Virus record (IMG/VR): IMGVR_UViG_3300017963_000243
Coordinates: 1 to 64,000 of that record
Source of the DNA: a virus
Strand: one strand, 5' to 3'
Length of the DNA: 64,000 nt
Position numbers and translations under genes: made by a program. Shown in pieces: positions 22,977-32,913 of this stretch. Positions within the stretch are counted from its first letter, which is position 1. Every line of letters starts with the position of its first letter. The notes under the pieces are model-generated. The model was not told where the DNA came from. It searched no databases and saw only the letters and a list, made by a program, of their open reading frames with translations.

Positions 22977-24533
22977 CTACGCTCCAATGAGAACTCGGAT
23001 ACTCGAAATGTTAGGCACCATGGACGAGATGGCGCTCGCGAATCCTCCAGGTTGGGGAGCCATGGCGGGGCTGGAGGGGCCCCAGGCGGTGGAATGAGTG
23101 TGCGTGTCCAGGAGACCAATAAGTGTAGACATCATGGACGAGAACGGCTCAAAGAGCATGGCGTGCATAGTGGCGATAGAGGGGCCAGGGCCTACGGTTC
23201 CTCCAAGAGCCACAGAACTGGGCTGTGTCGTATTGAGATTAACGTGAGCTTTCGTGGCGGGGATTCCGAGAGGATTCTCTCCGAATGTGATTGTCCCGTT
23301 GTTCACGAAAACGTTATATCCTGCCATCGCCGCAGGGCTAGCACCTGCTGTGGGATTGCCCAGCTCCAGGTAGTAACTTCCGTTCAGGATTTGACGATCC
23401 ACAGCGACATTCGTGGGGGCTGCCGTGAGAGGGTCACCCCCGGTGATAGTCTCCTGGAAGTTTCCTCCAACTTGTGTGACCTTGTTGCGGTTTATGGTCC
23501 GGACTTGATCGTTTCCGATAACCTTCTTGTCACTCTCAGAGGTGTTGGTAACTTTCTCACCTTGGATAGTAGTATTCGAAGACCCGGAGACCTTATCTAC
23601 GGTGTTTCCAAGAACCCTACGGTAATGGTTTCCGCCGATCTCTTCGCTTCGAGGAGCGCCGTCAGCATTGACGAGCTCGATGCCTTTGACTGCCATGATT
23701 TTTATTTGGCCGTCAGGAGTCATTTTGAGCTGCGAAAGAGTCTTTCCGGTTAGCGTCGTGATCCGCATATCGAAGAACTCACCGGAGTCTCCGATGTCTA
23801 AGCGGAAGGTCCACTGCTCTTCGTCTCCCCCCGTCTCGTTCAGTTGGTCGGCGCCTCCACGAATCTCGATGTTCCCGCGACCTTCCGCGTTACTGATTCT
23901 GAATGTTCCAAAACCGTTGTAATGCTCAAGGTCCTCGCAGATGGTCCGGATGAGATCGTTGTACCCGATGACTTGTATCTGGGCTTTTTCACTGCCGAAG
24001 ACTCGAGTCTCTTTACCCCGTAAAACAGCAACGTAGTTACCGTCGGGAGACATACGCACAAAGTCCCCCGGAACTACGTCATCAGGAGTTTGGATGTTTT
24101 TGTAGTAACCGGGGAGGCCCTGTCCTGTCATGGCCTCGGTGACTAGTTCGCCTTCGGACCCTGCCAGGGAAGGAGGCTTAGGAGCACGCTCTCGTTTCTC
24201 ACTGGACGCATTGATGTTCAAGACGCCATCGATGTAGGGGAATCCGAGAGAGGTGTCCACTACCACTACGGTTCCAGTCTCTAGAGGCGCGATAGTTCCG
24301 GGGTCCTCTACGCGCCGAGGGACTCCTGGAAGACTGCGTCCTCCTGCTTGCCCCGCTACGCCTCCCAGTCCCCGAGTTACCAAGAGGTAGGTGTCGGATT
24401 TGGCGTCGTAGTTCTGAACTTCTGCAAGGACTTTCGAACCTGGACCGAAGAGGTTATTTCGCATGGGCTGCTCGCCCAGCGCAGTACGCCTGGTCTCTTC
24501 AGAGGAGTCTAGATGGGGGGGTCTCCGTGGCAT
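22977..24533 (-). CDS. gp5-like baseplate spike/hub protein (518 aa)
   Basis: After an N-terminal OB-fold-like region (about residues 30-110) there is a stretch of VxGNxxxT-like repeats (about 310-350) typical of the triple beta-helix of T4 gp5/VgrG spikes, and a C-terminal Leu-Leu-Asp-Thr-His-Thr-His-Ser segment seen in many baseplate spike proteins. It would form the membrane-piercing needle. Two starts are possible: 24533 with no clear ribosome site, or the in-frame ATG near codon 24. Confidence 0.75.
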   Translation of the reverse strand: MPRRPPHLDSSEETRRTALGEQPMRNNLFGPGSKVLAEVQNYDAKSDTYLLVTRGLGGVAGQAGGRSLPGVPRRVEDPGTIAPLETGTVVVVDTSLGFPYIDGVLNINASSEKRERAPKPPSLAGSEGELVTEAMTGQGLPGYYKNIQTPDDVVPGDFVRMSPDGNYVAVLRGKETRVFGSEKAQIQVIGYNDLIRTICEDLEHYNGFGTFRISNAEGRGNIEIRGGADQLNETGGDEEQWTFRLDIGDSGEFFDMRITTLTGKTLSQLKMTPDGQIKIMAVKGIELVNADGAPRSEEIGGNHYRRVLGNTVDKVSGSSNTTIQGEKVTNTSESDKKVIGNDQVRTINRNKVTQVGGNFQETITGGDPLTAAPTNVAVDRQILNGSYYLELGNPTAGASPAAMAGYNVFVNNGTITFGENPLGIPATKAHVNLNTTQPSSVALGGTVGPGPSIATMHAMLFEPFSSMMSTLIGLLDTHTHSTAWGPSSPAMAPQPGGFASAISSMVPNISSIRVLIGA

Positions 24534-24554
24534 CGTACGGAGACTATATCAGGA

Positions 24555-25328
24555 TCACGGATATTCGTCACTAGCGTCCAGCTGGTCGTCATTCAGTCCG
24601 GTGTTCTTGACGAGTGTGTCTGGATCGCTGTGGACGAAGCCGATGACTTGATCGATAGTAGACCGCGGCACGTTTTGCATCTGCGCCACCGAGGTCGGAC
24701 GGAATGGCAGGAGCCTGTCGCACATGCCACCCACATCTTCCATGACCATGTTCTGACCCGCAGTGAACCCGACCGTGTAGCTGTTGATCATGGCCAGCTC
24801 GGCGTAGAAACCGCCGATGAGGTCGTGCACCTTGTCCTTGAAGATCGCGCCGAGGCCGAATGGAACGTAGTAGAGTTCGGAGTCCAGGTTCGTGAACATG
24901 TTATCAAACTGGTTCTCGGCTGCAGGGTCATCCAGTTTCTGGACTTCCACTCCCCCAGCGACGGCGTTGTGGTAGAGCGCCCGCAGGAGATTACGGCCAT
25001 TGGCGAAAAGGCGGCCAATGCGCCACGTGGTCTGGCTCTTACCGCTGACGTAGAACGTGCGGCCAGAACCAATAGCCATCAGCGGCTGGGTCGGCTTCTG
25101 AGACGTAATCTGGAACGTCTGCATCATCCCGATAGCCAGCAGGCTCTGCCACCCGGAGGTGGACTGTTCCTGCACACTCAGCTTCCGTGGAGGACCCGCC
25201 AGTACCAGCGTATCATCGGGGTGAGCCGACGTGTACGCTGCGTTATCGGTGACGCGCTCAACAGAGTGCTGTTGGGAAAACCAGTTCCCAATACCCTTCG
25301 TGATTCCCAGTGGTACGTTACCTGGCAT
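24555..25328 (-). CDS. Tail tube protein (257 aa)
   Basis: Size, position directly downstream of the sheath gene and one glycine-zipper gene, and a mixed alpha/beta composition fit a myovirus tube subunit. There is no strict motif; the call rests on synteny with the sheath. AGGATAATC provides a ribosome site before the ATG. Confidence 0.65.
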   Translation of the reverse strand: MPGNVPLGITKGIGNWFSQQHSVERVTDNAAYTSAHPDDTLVLAGPPRKLSVQEQSTSGWQSLLAIGMMQTFQITSQKPTQPLMAIGSGRTFYVSGKSQTTWRIGRLFANGRNLLRALYHNAVAGGVEVQKLDDPAAENQFDNMFTNLDSELYYVPFGLGAIFKDKVHDLIGGFYAELAMINSYTVGFTAGQNMVMEDVGGMCDRLLPFRPTSVAQMQNVPRSTIDQVIGFVHSDPDTLVKNTGLNDDQLDASDEYP

Positions 25329-25330
25329 GA

Positions 25331-26002
25331 TTATCCTCCGTACATCCGCTGTTGCGGGTACATCTGCTGCATCTGTTGAGCTGGCTGTGCGCCTCCGCGC
25401 ATCATTCCAAGAGCTCCGGCACCCATACCGGCGTAGCCAACCCCCCTACCTATGGCACCGCCTGTACCTTTTCCGCCGAAAAAGAGCGCACCTTTACCTG
25501 CGTTGTAAGCACCGGAACCGAGGAGCTTGGCTTTGCCACCGATCCCTTGAGCGCCTTCCCAAGAACGTCCTGCCTGTCGAAGACCGGCAGTGCCCTTGAG
25601 AGTAGCCTTGTGCATACCCTTCATGACCTTGCCCGCACCTTGACCCGCAGCGCCCACAGCTCCTCCAGCCATCTGAGAGAAGTTGCCACCACGCATTAAC
25701 TTGCCCTTGGTTTTACCGGCAAATCGCCCGATAGCCTTGGCTCCTCTAGCTAGCCATGGGGCGACTTTAGCCCCCACCGAAGCAATCCCTGCAATGATCG
25801 CGGGAGCGATGGCTTCCTTGGTGAGGTCAGTCTCTGAAGCAGCTTTTACAAAGACCCCGGCCACGTCTTCAGGAAAAAGATCGGCTTGGACAAATGCCAG
25901 CTTGACCCCTTCCTGAGAATACCCTCGGTCAAACATCGCCTGCGCTACACCCATCAGGTGTGCCGTTTTGACGATGATGTCTTCACTTACCTTCTCCATC
26001 AT
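25331..26002 (-). CDS. Glycine-zipper protein between sheath and tube (223 aa)
   Basis: An N-terminal helical part with K-x-A tripeptides (Lys-Thr-Ala, Lys-Leu-Ala, Lys-Ala-Ala, Lys-Glu-Ala), then about 120 residues of Gly/Ala/Lys-rich zipper and a Met/Gln-rich tail. It overlaps the sheath gene by four bases. Possibly a membrane-active or tail-lumen protein. Confidence 0.6.
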   Translation of the reverse strand: MMEKVSEDIIVKTAHLMGVAQAMFDRGYSQEGVKLAFVQADLFPEDVAGVFVKAASETDLTKEAIAPAIIAGIASVGAKVAPWLARGAKAIGRFAGKTKGKLMRGGNFSQMAGGAVGAAGQGAGKVMKGMHKATLKGTAGLRQAGRSWEGAQGIGGKAKLLGSGAYNAGKGALFFGGKGTGGAIGRGVGYAGMGAGALGMMRGGAQPAQQMQQMYPQQRMYGG

Positions 26003-28878
26003 GCCACCAGGTGCAGGCCAATCGTATTGAGGACCATCGGGAGATCGACGCTGACGTACGCCTCGATCCGGTCCGTGCTCAAGTCTGATTCTTCCACACC
26101 ATCGATGACCGCGTCAATGAGAGGCGGCCCAATACGCGTAACATAGCGCGCCTTGAGGTTATCGATGGTCGTCCGGATAGCCTGCCGGATGAACTCGATA
26201 GCCTCGGGCGTCACGTTCCAGATCCCCAAGAAGGGGAGGAGCGTGTCGAGGAACGTCCAGGAGATGAAGTCGAAGTTCTTCACCACCATGTACTCACCCG
26301 TTTCGAGCGCGGTAGTGTCGGTCGTGACCTCGTGGACGCTGTAAGGAAGCGCCGTCGGGTTATCCTGGATGAATACGTAGACTCCGCCGTTGGACAGGTC
26401 GGTGATCTGCTGCTCGTTGAAGTACTCGCTCGAGTTGTAGAGCTTGGTGATCCCAGCAATGCCCAGGTTCGTGAAGCCTTGTTGTGAAGGCTGACCGGCA
26501 GTCTGCCCACCGACGGCGCAAGCCAGGTAGTAACCCGGCTGCGGATCCGCTTCTGCCGGAGTGCTTGCACCGTAGCGCGGCTTGCTTCCGTCCACGAGAC
26601 CTGAGACGTCTACTTCATCCGGGTAGGCCAGAAGCAAGCGCTTACTAGCGAAGCTCGAAGCCGTAGAGACCATGGTCGTGACCTGTTCAGTCTTGTCCAT
26701 GTCTCGCATGATCCGGAAGAAGATTTCTCCGTTGGTGACGTCCTCGAGCTGACCACTAACGAGGGTCCTCTTGAACAGGTGCGGAAGCTCATTGGCTACC
26801 GTCGAGGTATTCGAACCTTCGTTTCGGACTTCAATCCGTTCCTGACTGAGAACGGCGTTCACCTCCCAAGTCTGAGACGTGGCGAGATCTCCCCAGTCCC
26901 CAGGATCGGATTCACAGTCCACCGGCATCTCCAAGATGTCTCCAGGGATAACGCCATCGGTGATGAACGTCGCGCCCGGGGACTGGAGAATGAGATAGTA
27001 GTTGTCCAAGTTTTTGGCTTCGACAACGATGTCCGCCGCTCCCGCAGCGACCGTGATTGCCCCACCGATCTTGGAAGCACCAGTGCTGTCCTGGATATCG
27101 ATCTGCTGGACGTTGGGGCCAGGAACACCCGTGTTGTCCATGTCGTAGCCGCCTGCCAACCAGTTGTCCCAAGTGTTGGGTCCCGCACCCCACACGGGGA
27201 GACCCTGTTGCGTCACAGGTTGAGCGGTGCGCAGATCCACCTCGAAAGACTCAGCAGGTCCAGCTACTGTTCCGTTGTAATGGGCCACATCCCAGGTCAT
27301 TTCGTGGTTAGCGACACCGTCCCAGAGCTTGACCCAAAGCTTATCACCAGGAACCAACTTCGCACCGGCATTACCGAGGGTCGGCAGAGATGCCCCGGAG
27401 ATTTCTACAGTGCGGTAGTCATCGTTAACCGGCACGACAGGAGCAGTCCCCGACTTTTGCAAAGTCGAGGCTCCCCCCGTCACGTCCTTGACGATCTTCT
27501 GAGTCTCGAGTTCGACCGCCCCCAGAATCACGCGGAACTTCTGTTTGATTCCGTTGGTGAGCACGTAGTTCGGGTCGGACAGGTTCTCGACCGTCGACTT
27601 CAGGGTCGCCAAGACCGTGGTGTTGTAGGTCAAGGGGACGATGGCGTAGATATCACGTTCCGCGCTGACACGGTCGATGAAGTCGAGATACGCCAGTTCC
27701 TCCGTGGCGAAGTTGCCGAGGCCGTAAACCTTGACCGGAGTCGTGGTGTTGAGGGCAGCCACATACGCACCTACGTACAGAGGGTTACGTGCGTCGAGCT
27801 TACCCAGCGTAGTGGTCATCTCAGCAGTCGAAGTCAGCGTGTTGATCTCTTGCAGATCCGTACGCTGCGCCATGTACTCCACGTAGATCTCCGCGTAGGT
27901 GATAGGGAGCCCCGTGAGGGTCCCTACATCCACGGTGATACCTGCGTCGATGGTGATGGAGTTACCGCTCACACTGAAATCGGTGCTGTCCAGCTCGACG
28001 TCGCTGAGCTCACGCTCGAAGCGCCACTTCTCCGTTGAGGCTCCTGGAGGGGGACCGATATAGTCCGTTGCGAAGTCGGAATTCATCCGAGCGTTGCACC
28101 AGTCGTACATCGACCCGGTCGCGGTGTCCTGGCATCGAATTGTCCCACTGGGAGATTGGACAACAACCTGGCATACAGGGGCGGCGAGAAGGTTACCTGG
28201 TCCGGGGATAACCTCTTCCACTTCGAGAACTTTCTGGCTGATAACACGCTTGACAGTGTACGAACCGTCCCGTGACGTACCGCCTGCGTCTGCGCTAATT
28301 GTCAGAGTGTCTCCAGGGGCAACCCCATTGGTTTGGAAGTTCAGGGCGGCACCTGAGTTGTCATAGAACGTGTAGCACAACTCGCGGACCGTCTTCTTGT
28401 AATCCGCCGAAACACCGGCGTTGTACTGAGTAAAGAGCAGATCCCCGGGAGCCACATTCGCCTGACCGAGGTGCTGACCTCCACCACCAGGACCGGTGTT
28501 GGCCTCGAACAAATTGTCGTTCTGGTAGTAGCGACCATACGCCGGAGCCGAACCATCATGCTCCGCTACGACCGCCCTGGCCTCGTCAAAGAAAATCCGG
28601 ACACTGTCGGCATCCAGGATCGCCCCCGACTCAACATTCGGCGGATCCGACAACGTCACAGCCGTGGGTGCCGTGTAGTTATCACTTCCCGGCACAGGAA
28701 TGGCGCCATCTTCAACGCCGTAGTCGGAACTCGCTTGGCAATCGGACTTGTCATCCAGGTAGTCCAGAATCTGATACGCGTAGCCCACTACGATGACGTT
28801 CAGGTCCGGAATGTCAGGGGCTACCGTGATGCTTTCGTACTCCTGAAAAACAATCACGTTAGGTCGTTGCATAGCCAT
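25999..28878 (-). CDS. Tail sheath protein (959 aa)
   Basis: The N terminus (Pro-Asn-Val-Ile-Val-Phe-Gln-Glu-Tyr) and the C terminus (about the last 100 residues, helical then a beta hairpin with Ala-Tyr-Val-Ser-Val) follow the layout of myovirus sheath subunits that shorten to inject DNA. At 959 aa it is larger than most (T4 gp18 is about 660), so insertion domains are likely. I start at 28878, where GGAGGAGACCCC precedes ATG. Confidence 0.8.
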   Translation of the reverse strand: MAMQRPNVIVFQEYESITVAPDIPDLNVIVVGYAYQILDYLDDKSDCQASSDYGVEDGAIPVPGSDNYTAPTAVTLSDPPNVESGAILDADSVRIFFDEARAVVAEHDGSAPAYGRYYQNDNLFEANTGPGGGGQHLGQANVAPGDLLFTQYNAGVSADYKKTVRELCYTFYDNSGAALNFQTNGVAPGDTLTISADAGGTSRDGSYTVKRVISQKVLEVEEVIPGPGNLLAAPVCQVVVQSPSGTIRCQDTATGSMYDWCNARMNSDFATDYIGPPPGASTEKWRFERELSDVELDSTDFSVSGNSITIDAGITVDVGTLTGLPITYAEIYVEYMAQRTDLQEINTLTSTAEMTTTLGKLDARNPLYVGAYVAALNTTTPVKVYGLGNFATEELAYLDFIDRVSAERDIYAIVPLTYNTTVLATLKSTVENLSDPNYVLTNGIKQKFRVILGAVELETQKIVKDVTGGASTLQKSGTAPVVPVNDDYRTVEISGASLPTLGNAGAKLVPGDKLWVKLWDGVANHEMTWDVAHYNGTVAGPAESFEVDLRTAQPVTQQGLPVWGAGPNTWDNWLAGGYDMDNTGVPGPNVQQIDIQDSTGASKIGGAITVAAGAADIVVEAKNLDNYYLILQSPGATFITDGVIPGDILEMPVDCESDPGDWGDLATSQTWEVNAVLSQERIEVRNEGSNTSTVANELPHLFKRTLVSGQLEDVTNGEIFFRIMRDMDKTEQVTTMVSTASSFASKRLLLAYPDEVDVSGLVDGSKPRYGASTPAEADPQPGYYLACAVGGQTAGQPSQQGFTNLGIAGITKLYNSSEYFNEQQITDLSNGGVYVFIQDNPTALPYSVHEVTTDTTALETGEYMVVKNFDFISWTFLDTLLPFLGIWNVTPEAIEFIRQAIRTTIDNLKARYVTRIGPPLIDAVIDGVEESDLSTDRIEAYVSVDLPMVLNTIGLHLVA

Positions 28879-28928
28879 GGGGTCTCCTCCACGTCTGTAC
28901 GCGTCTATGTGCTCGTCCAATTATACGG

Positions 28929-29657
28929 TCAACCACTGTGATCGCGTAGTGCAATTTCGTGGTAGACCAATTGAGCATTCTGCGCATCTTGAATCTGCAG
29001 CGCGATTTCTCGCAAGAACGGAGCGATGGGACGCGTGGTCCAACGCAAATCAAACTGCACGTTGAACTCAATAGTCGTTTGCCAGATGGTCTTGTCTTGC
29101 ATCGTCTGGGGCTGCGTAGGACCCAGGACGGGGTTTGAGATTTCGTGGAACCCGAAGTCTTTCCGAAAGAGATCTCGAGTTGCGAGCACAAAGAACCAAG
29201 CCGTGTCTGCTAGAACACTGCACTCCCCTGCTGACTCCGACTCCACCAGAAACGACATGGGCATGTTCGCCATGGCGTGATGGGCCTTGAGTCCGGAAGG
29301 GATGTACTTCCCAACGAAGTTGTCCACGTGGTGTTTCATAGGCGTCAACGCGCCGCGGTCTACGTAGATTGCGGGACGGTAATTTCGTACCTGCTTCTCA
29401 ACGTTAAATGCCGCCTCAATGAGCAGCTTTCTAGGGACCCCGTCTTCACTACGTGGCTGCCCGTCCTCGTCGTCATCGGGTTTTAAATCAGGGTCCCACA
29501 CCCAAGGAAGTGGCTCTCCAGGGTTGTCATTGAAGCGGTATCGAAGCGCTGCTATCCAGCACCCGATCACGGCGAGGGGCGTCCCCGGCATGATATCTTG
29601 GTGCTCCCCCTCCAAACGAGGCTGGTTAGGAGGCTGCGTTACTACCACTCCACCCAT
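28929..29657 (-). CDS. Probable tail-completion/neck protein (242 aa)
   Basis: Beta/alpha protein with a Thr-Ile-Glu-Phe-Asn-Val-Gln-Phe-Asp-Leu stretch near the C terminus. The start at 29657 uses GAGG inside the upstream stop region; longer readings would overlap the upstream coding sequence. A TATAAT on the minus strand near 28921-28926 lies between it and the sheath gene. Confidence 0.55.
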   Translation of the reverse strand: MGGVVVTQPPNQPRLEGEHQDIMPGTPLAVIGCWIAALRYRFNDNPGEPLPWVWDPDLKPDDDEDGQPRSEDGVPRKLLIEAAFNVEKQVRNYRPAIYVDRGALTPMKHHVDNFVGKYIPSGLKAHHAMANMPMSFLVESESAGECSVLADTAWFFVLATRDLFRKDFGFHEISNPVLGPTQPQTMQDKTIWQTTIEFNVQFDLRWTTRPIAPFLREIALQIQDAQNAQLVYHEIALRDHSG

Positions 29658-29664
29658 TACATCC

Positions 29665-30549
29665 TCAGAACCAGAGGGGGTCGTGCCAAGGATCAACTTC
29701 AGGTCCGTACTCTCTCGAAGATCTGGAGAGTTCGGAAACCTGAAGTTCCTGATGCACGTCCACCGACTGTAGTTGTGTTGGGTTTGACATCTCAACAATG
29801 TAACGCGTGTCGTCACGCAAAAAGACGAGAATATCGTCTTTCTCCACACGCGGAATGTTGAGCATAATGACCGAAACCTTGTTCACATCTACGTTCCCTT
29901 CAGGCGCTATCTGCGTCTGTACTGGAGAACGTTGACGTTGTGCGTATCCGTAAACAGGGTCCCAATACCCTCCCAAGAATCCGGTACCCCAACAGTACTT
30001 ACAGTGAGCACGAACTACCTGCGTGGTTCCTTTCGAAACACAACGGTTACACTTTACACCCCATCGACGCTGTTTGAGCACTGCGACTTCGGTCCCTACA
30101 ACTAACTTCAAAGCCTTCGCAGCATCGCGAATGAGTTTTCGCTGAATACCCTTGCGCCTTCGGTCCAGACCCGGCTCTAATTGCGCTACCGTTTCCACAG
30201 TTTGCGCGCCAAACCGACACACCACTTTGTAATAGATGACGCGGGTGAGAGAGAACAGATTGAGATCCCGGCGTTCACCACCCACCACAGTGGGCTGATT
30301 GAAGTTTTCATCTACGTAAAAGAAGGTGTCTTGGAGGTCAGTAGTTAACTCTTCCCAGGGGCCTTCTGAAGATCCTGCCCGGTAAACATCAAAAAAGAAA
30401 CCCTCACCGGCGGGAGGCTTTCTGAGAGTCCACTGGATGAATACTCGGCGAGGGAAAGACGCAACGGTCCGGGTCACCTCTACGCTGAACTCTGACGGTA
30501 GCGGAGAGGTCTTTTGCTTACCATAGGTCTGCGAGTAGGGCGTTCCCAT
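29665..30549 (-). CDS. Neck/head-tail protein with zinc-ribbon insert (294 aa)
   Basis: Residues about 25-125 look like a fibronectin-type beta domain. Near residues 168-190 is Cys-Asn-Arg-Cys ... Cys-Lys-Tyr-Cys-Trp-Gly-Thr-Gly, a treble-clef-like zinc site, which I have seen in neck proteins of large phages. The tail ends in aromatic residues. It lies between the head-completion genes and the tail genes. Confidence 0.6.
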   Translation of the reverse strand: MGTPYSQTYGKQKTSPLPSEFSVEVTRTVASFPRRVFIQWTLRKPPAGEGFFFDVYRAGSSEGPWEELTTDLQDTFFYVDENFNQPTVVGGERRDLNLFSLTRVIYYKVVCRFGAQTVETVAQLEPGLDRRRKGIQRKLIRDAAKALKLVVGTEVAVLKQRRWGVKCNRCVSKGTTQVVRAHCKYCWGTGFLGGYWDPVYGYAQRQRSPVQTQIAPEGNVDVNKVSVIMLNIPRVEKDDILVFLRDDTRYIVEMSNPTQLQSVDVHQELQVSELSRSSREYGPEVDPWHDPLWF

Positions 30550-30552
30550 ATC

Positions 30553-30900
30553 CTAGTACTGCGGATACCCCATCAAACGAGGGTCCGGTTCAGGCTGGTA
30601 TGGCGCCTGTGGGGTCTGGTAAAGCAGCTCCGGATACGCTTCAAGAAGCTGATTCAGCTCTTCAGCTTCCTGCTGAGCCTTCTGCTCCCCCTTACCCATA
30701 GCCGTGGCGATACCGCCCACACCTGCTGCCCCAAGACCGACGCCAAGCTTTCCGCGGTGAGCCATGAGGAGATTCTTGAGCTTCGTACCGCCGCCCCGGA
30801 ACACCTCTCCCATAGGCGGAACAGGCCCGGCAGCAGACTTTTCGAAGACTTTTTGCTGGTCCAAGAACTCGGCAATTTTTTCACGCAGAGCTGGGCTCAT
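30553..30900 (-). CDS. Small glycine-zipper protein (115 aa)
   Basis: A charged helix, a Gly-Ala hydrophobic patch (about residues 50-70) and a Pro/Gln/Tyr-rich tail. Three bases separate it from the zinc-ribbon neck gene. Function unknown. Confidence 0.55.
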   Translation of the reverse strand: MSPALREKIAEFLDQQKVFEKSAAGPVPPMGEVFRGGGTKLKNLLMAHRGKLGVGLGAAGVGGIATAMGKGEQKAQQEAEELNQLLEAYPELLYQTPQAPYQPEPDPRLMGYPQY

Positions 30901-30910
30901 GTTCTTCCTC

Positions 30911-31414
30911 CTAGATCTTCCGATACCAGCGGCCTACCCACTTGTATCCAGAAGAGATACCACCGTACGCGCCGCCGCCCCCACTCGTCAAGCCGCCCCA
31001 CCCACCTTCCATGTTGGCTTGCGTCTTAACAGCGCGGGCAATTTTCTCGAACTCTGCGCAGAACCAATCCGCCCAACGCATGTAGAGAGATTCTTTCTCA
31101 TCAAGCCCGACTGGGGCTATCCCACCGTCTTGAGCTTGGACCTGATTGCGCAGTTGTCGCGCACCTTCAGAGCGGAACAGGATACAACACACACCGGTCA
31201 GGAGCATCCACGCATTCATCTGCTCAGCGTAGATATTCGTGATAGGTGTCATCACATTGTACTTAGAGACAGCCAAGTCAATGGCGTTGTTGATCTCGGT
31301 GTCGTCCCACTCAACGTCCTCGAGAAGAGGGTTCTTCTCAGGCTGGTCCCTCAAGAACATCCGGATAATATCCATTGTGAGAGGGGCAGCGTTGGAGTTA
31401 AGCGCAACAACCAC
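30911..31414 (-). CDS. Head-tail connector (adaptor) protein (167 aa)
   Basis: Begins with helices containing Ile-Ile-Arg-Met-Phe-Leu-Arg-Asp and Trp-Asp-Asp-Thr-Glu-Ile-Asn-Asn-Ala-Ile-Asp, the pattern of gp6/gp15-like adaptors that sit under the portal. The C terminus is Gly-rich and aromatic. Coupled with the upstream gene by a one-base overlap at 31414. Confidence 0.65.
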   Translation of the reverse strand: MVVALNSNAAPLTMDIIRMFLRDQPEKNPLLEDVEWDDTEINNAIDLAVSKYNVMTPITNIYAEQMNAWMLLTGVCCILFRSEGARQLRNQVQAQDGGIAPVGLDEKESLYMRWADWFCAEFEKIARAVKTQANMEGGWGGLTSGGGGAYGGISSGYKWVGRWYRKI

Positions 31415-32211
31415 TAGAGCACCTGTTCTTTTACGAGGTAAAGCGTCACATATTTATCGGAACCCACAGGAACTCCCGAAGCCGTTTCCTGGACCATAAC
31501 TTCTTCCGTCGCCAAGAAAGGAACATCCACGGCATGTTCATCAGCGGCACCACTCACTGCGGCTAGGATCTTCCGGGGGTTCGCACCACCCTTGTCTTGC
31601 AGGTACACATCAACGGTAGACCCGGCCCCGCAAACGAGGCTCACAGACTTGAGAGTTACGTTTCGAGGCCCAGGAGTAAACGCAAAGACGCCCCCGTCAT
31701 CTTGTACGGCTTGAGCAACCGTCGGCTGTACGAACTTAGGGGTTCCTGCAGCAACGAAAGGAGCCCCAGTACCGGGCAGCGTCACGGAGAAAGCAGCAGC
31801 GACGTTTGCGTCAGCGGCAAGCGCGGCTTGAAGGAGCGCGTAAGTCGTGGTGCCCGGGACGTACTCGATGAAAATCGTCCAGGGGGCACCTACACGCACG
31901 GTTAGCGCAGCACCTTCAGACATCACTACCTTAGTTCCGAGGCCGTCTACGGTAGTATTCAACGCTTTCAGGACCACCTGCGCGTTAACGTCAGCAGGGT
32001 CTCCGATAAGACATTCAGGTTGGATGTCGGAGTACATGTAAACGCCGTCAGCGTAGTAGGCACCGTCCAGGGGATCAATCTGCGGGGGGCCAGTAATCAC
32101 CGGCGCAACACCATTGAATTGGGCTGCCAACTTCACACGTTGACGCACCGCAACCAGTTCGTTTCCGATAATCGTCTTCGACTCCACAGTCCGGGTCGGA
32201 ATGCCTGCCAT
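31414..32211 (-). CDS. Probable virion decoration protein (265 aa)
   Basis: Ala/Val/Thr/Gly-rich beta protein, no motif recognised. It starts behind AGGAGGCTACGTC and has a TATACT element about 30 bases upstream. Likely a capsid or neck fibre protein; inferred from composition and position. Confidence 0.55.
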   Translation of the reverse strand: MAGIPTRTVESKTIIGNELVAVRQRVKLAAQFNGVAPVITGPPQIDPLDGAYYADGVYMYSDIQPECLIGDPADVNAQVVLKALNTTVDGLGTKVVMSEGAALTVRVGAPWTIFIEYVPGTTTYALLQAALAADANVAAAFSVTLPGTGAPFVAAGTPKFVQPTVAQAVQDDGGVFAFTPGPRNVTLKSVSLVCGAGSTVDVYLQDKGGANPRKILAAVSGAADEHAVDVPFLATEEVMVQETASGVPVGSDKYVTLYLVKEQVL

Positions 32212-32241
32212 GACGTAGCCTCCTAACCAAAAGCTGCACTA

Positions 32242-32247
32242 AGTATA
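32242..32247 (-). promoter_or_regulatory. TATACT -10-like element (late promoter set)
   Basis: Minus-strand TATACTTAG upstream of the 265-aa gene. No -35 box matched at normal spacing. Confidence 0.5.
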
Positions 32248-32255
32248 GCGCAGAT

Positions 32256-32897
32256 CTACTTGTTTTTCTTGTCCAATACGTCTTCTAGGACTTCCCGTAG
32301 GGCGTCCTCGACGGTAGCGGTATCTACGGAGGTGGTTTCGGTCTCGATGCGGTTTAGCGTCTGGCGTTGTGACTGCTGTTCTTCTCGCACTTGGCCCACT
32401 GCGACCTTGAGCTCTTCTACAGCCTTACTGGACTGTTTCGCAGTCTCTTCTAAACGTACATGGGAGTACACCCATCCCCCACCCGCAGTAATGAGGAGGA
32501 GGATCATACCGACTAGCCCGCGAAGAAACCATGTGCCCCAGAAGTTTACCGTTTTCTCCACGAGATCGATCCTTTCCTCAGACGTGCACACGTGGTGCCC
32601 TGCAGCATCTTTAGCACTTGATGCTACGTCCTGCACGCCCGTGATGTCTTTTCCAAGATCACGGCGCACATCTGTGATGTCCTCGATAAACTCGGAACGC
32701 AGCTTATCGAGCTGGGTTTGGAGGTCTTTAAATTTCTCTTTAACGCTTTCGAGCGCGGGTTTGTAGTGCGCCTTGTCGACTTTGCCGTGCTCGAGTCGGC
32801 TGAGTTCCCGCTCGATCCATTTGAGTCCATTGCCGTTACTTGTCGAAAACGAACTCCGGGGGGTGGCCGGAGGTCGGGAATCCATCGAGTCGCCCAT
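32256..32897 (-). CDS. Membrane-spanning coiled-coil protein (213 aa)
   Basis: Charged coiled coil (about residues 25-110), a hydrophobic segment (about 119-142), then a second coiled coil to the C terminus. A spanin-, tape- or anchor-like structure is possible. Its stop is close to the TATACT promoter of the next unit. Confidence 0.6.
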   Translation of the reverse strand: MGDSMDSRPPATPRSSFSTSNGNGLKWIERELSRLEHGKVDKAHYKPALESVKEKFKDLQTQLDKLRSEFIEDITDVRRDLGKDITGVQDVASSAKDAAGHHVCTSEERIDLVEKTVNFWGTWFLRGLVGMILLLITAGGGWVYSHVRLEETAKQSSKAVEELKVAVGQVREEQQSQRQTLNRIETETTSVDTATVEDALREVLEDVLDKKNK

Positions 32898-32913
32898 GAC
32901 AGTACCTCAAGTC

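Noticed and set aside
26779-28038. Long plus-strand reading frame (419 codons) opposite the sheath gene
   Set aside because: Antisense shadow of a well-supported sheath gene; no ribosome site and no sensible protein composition.
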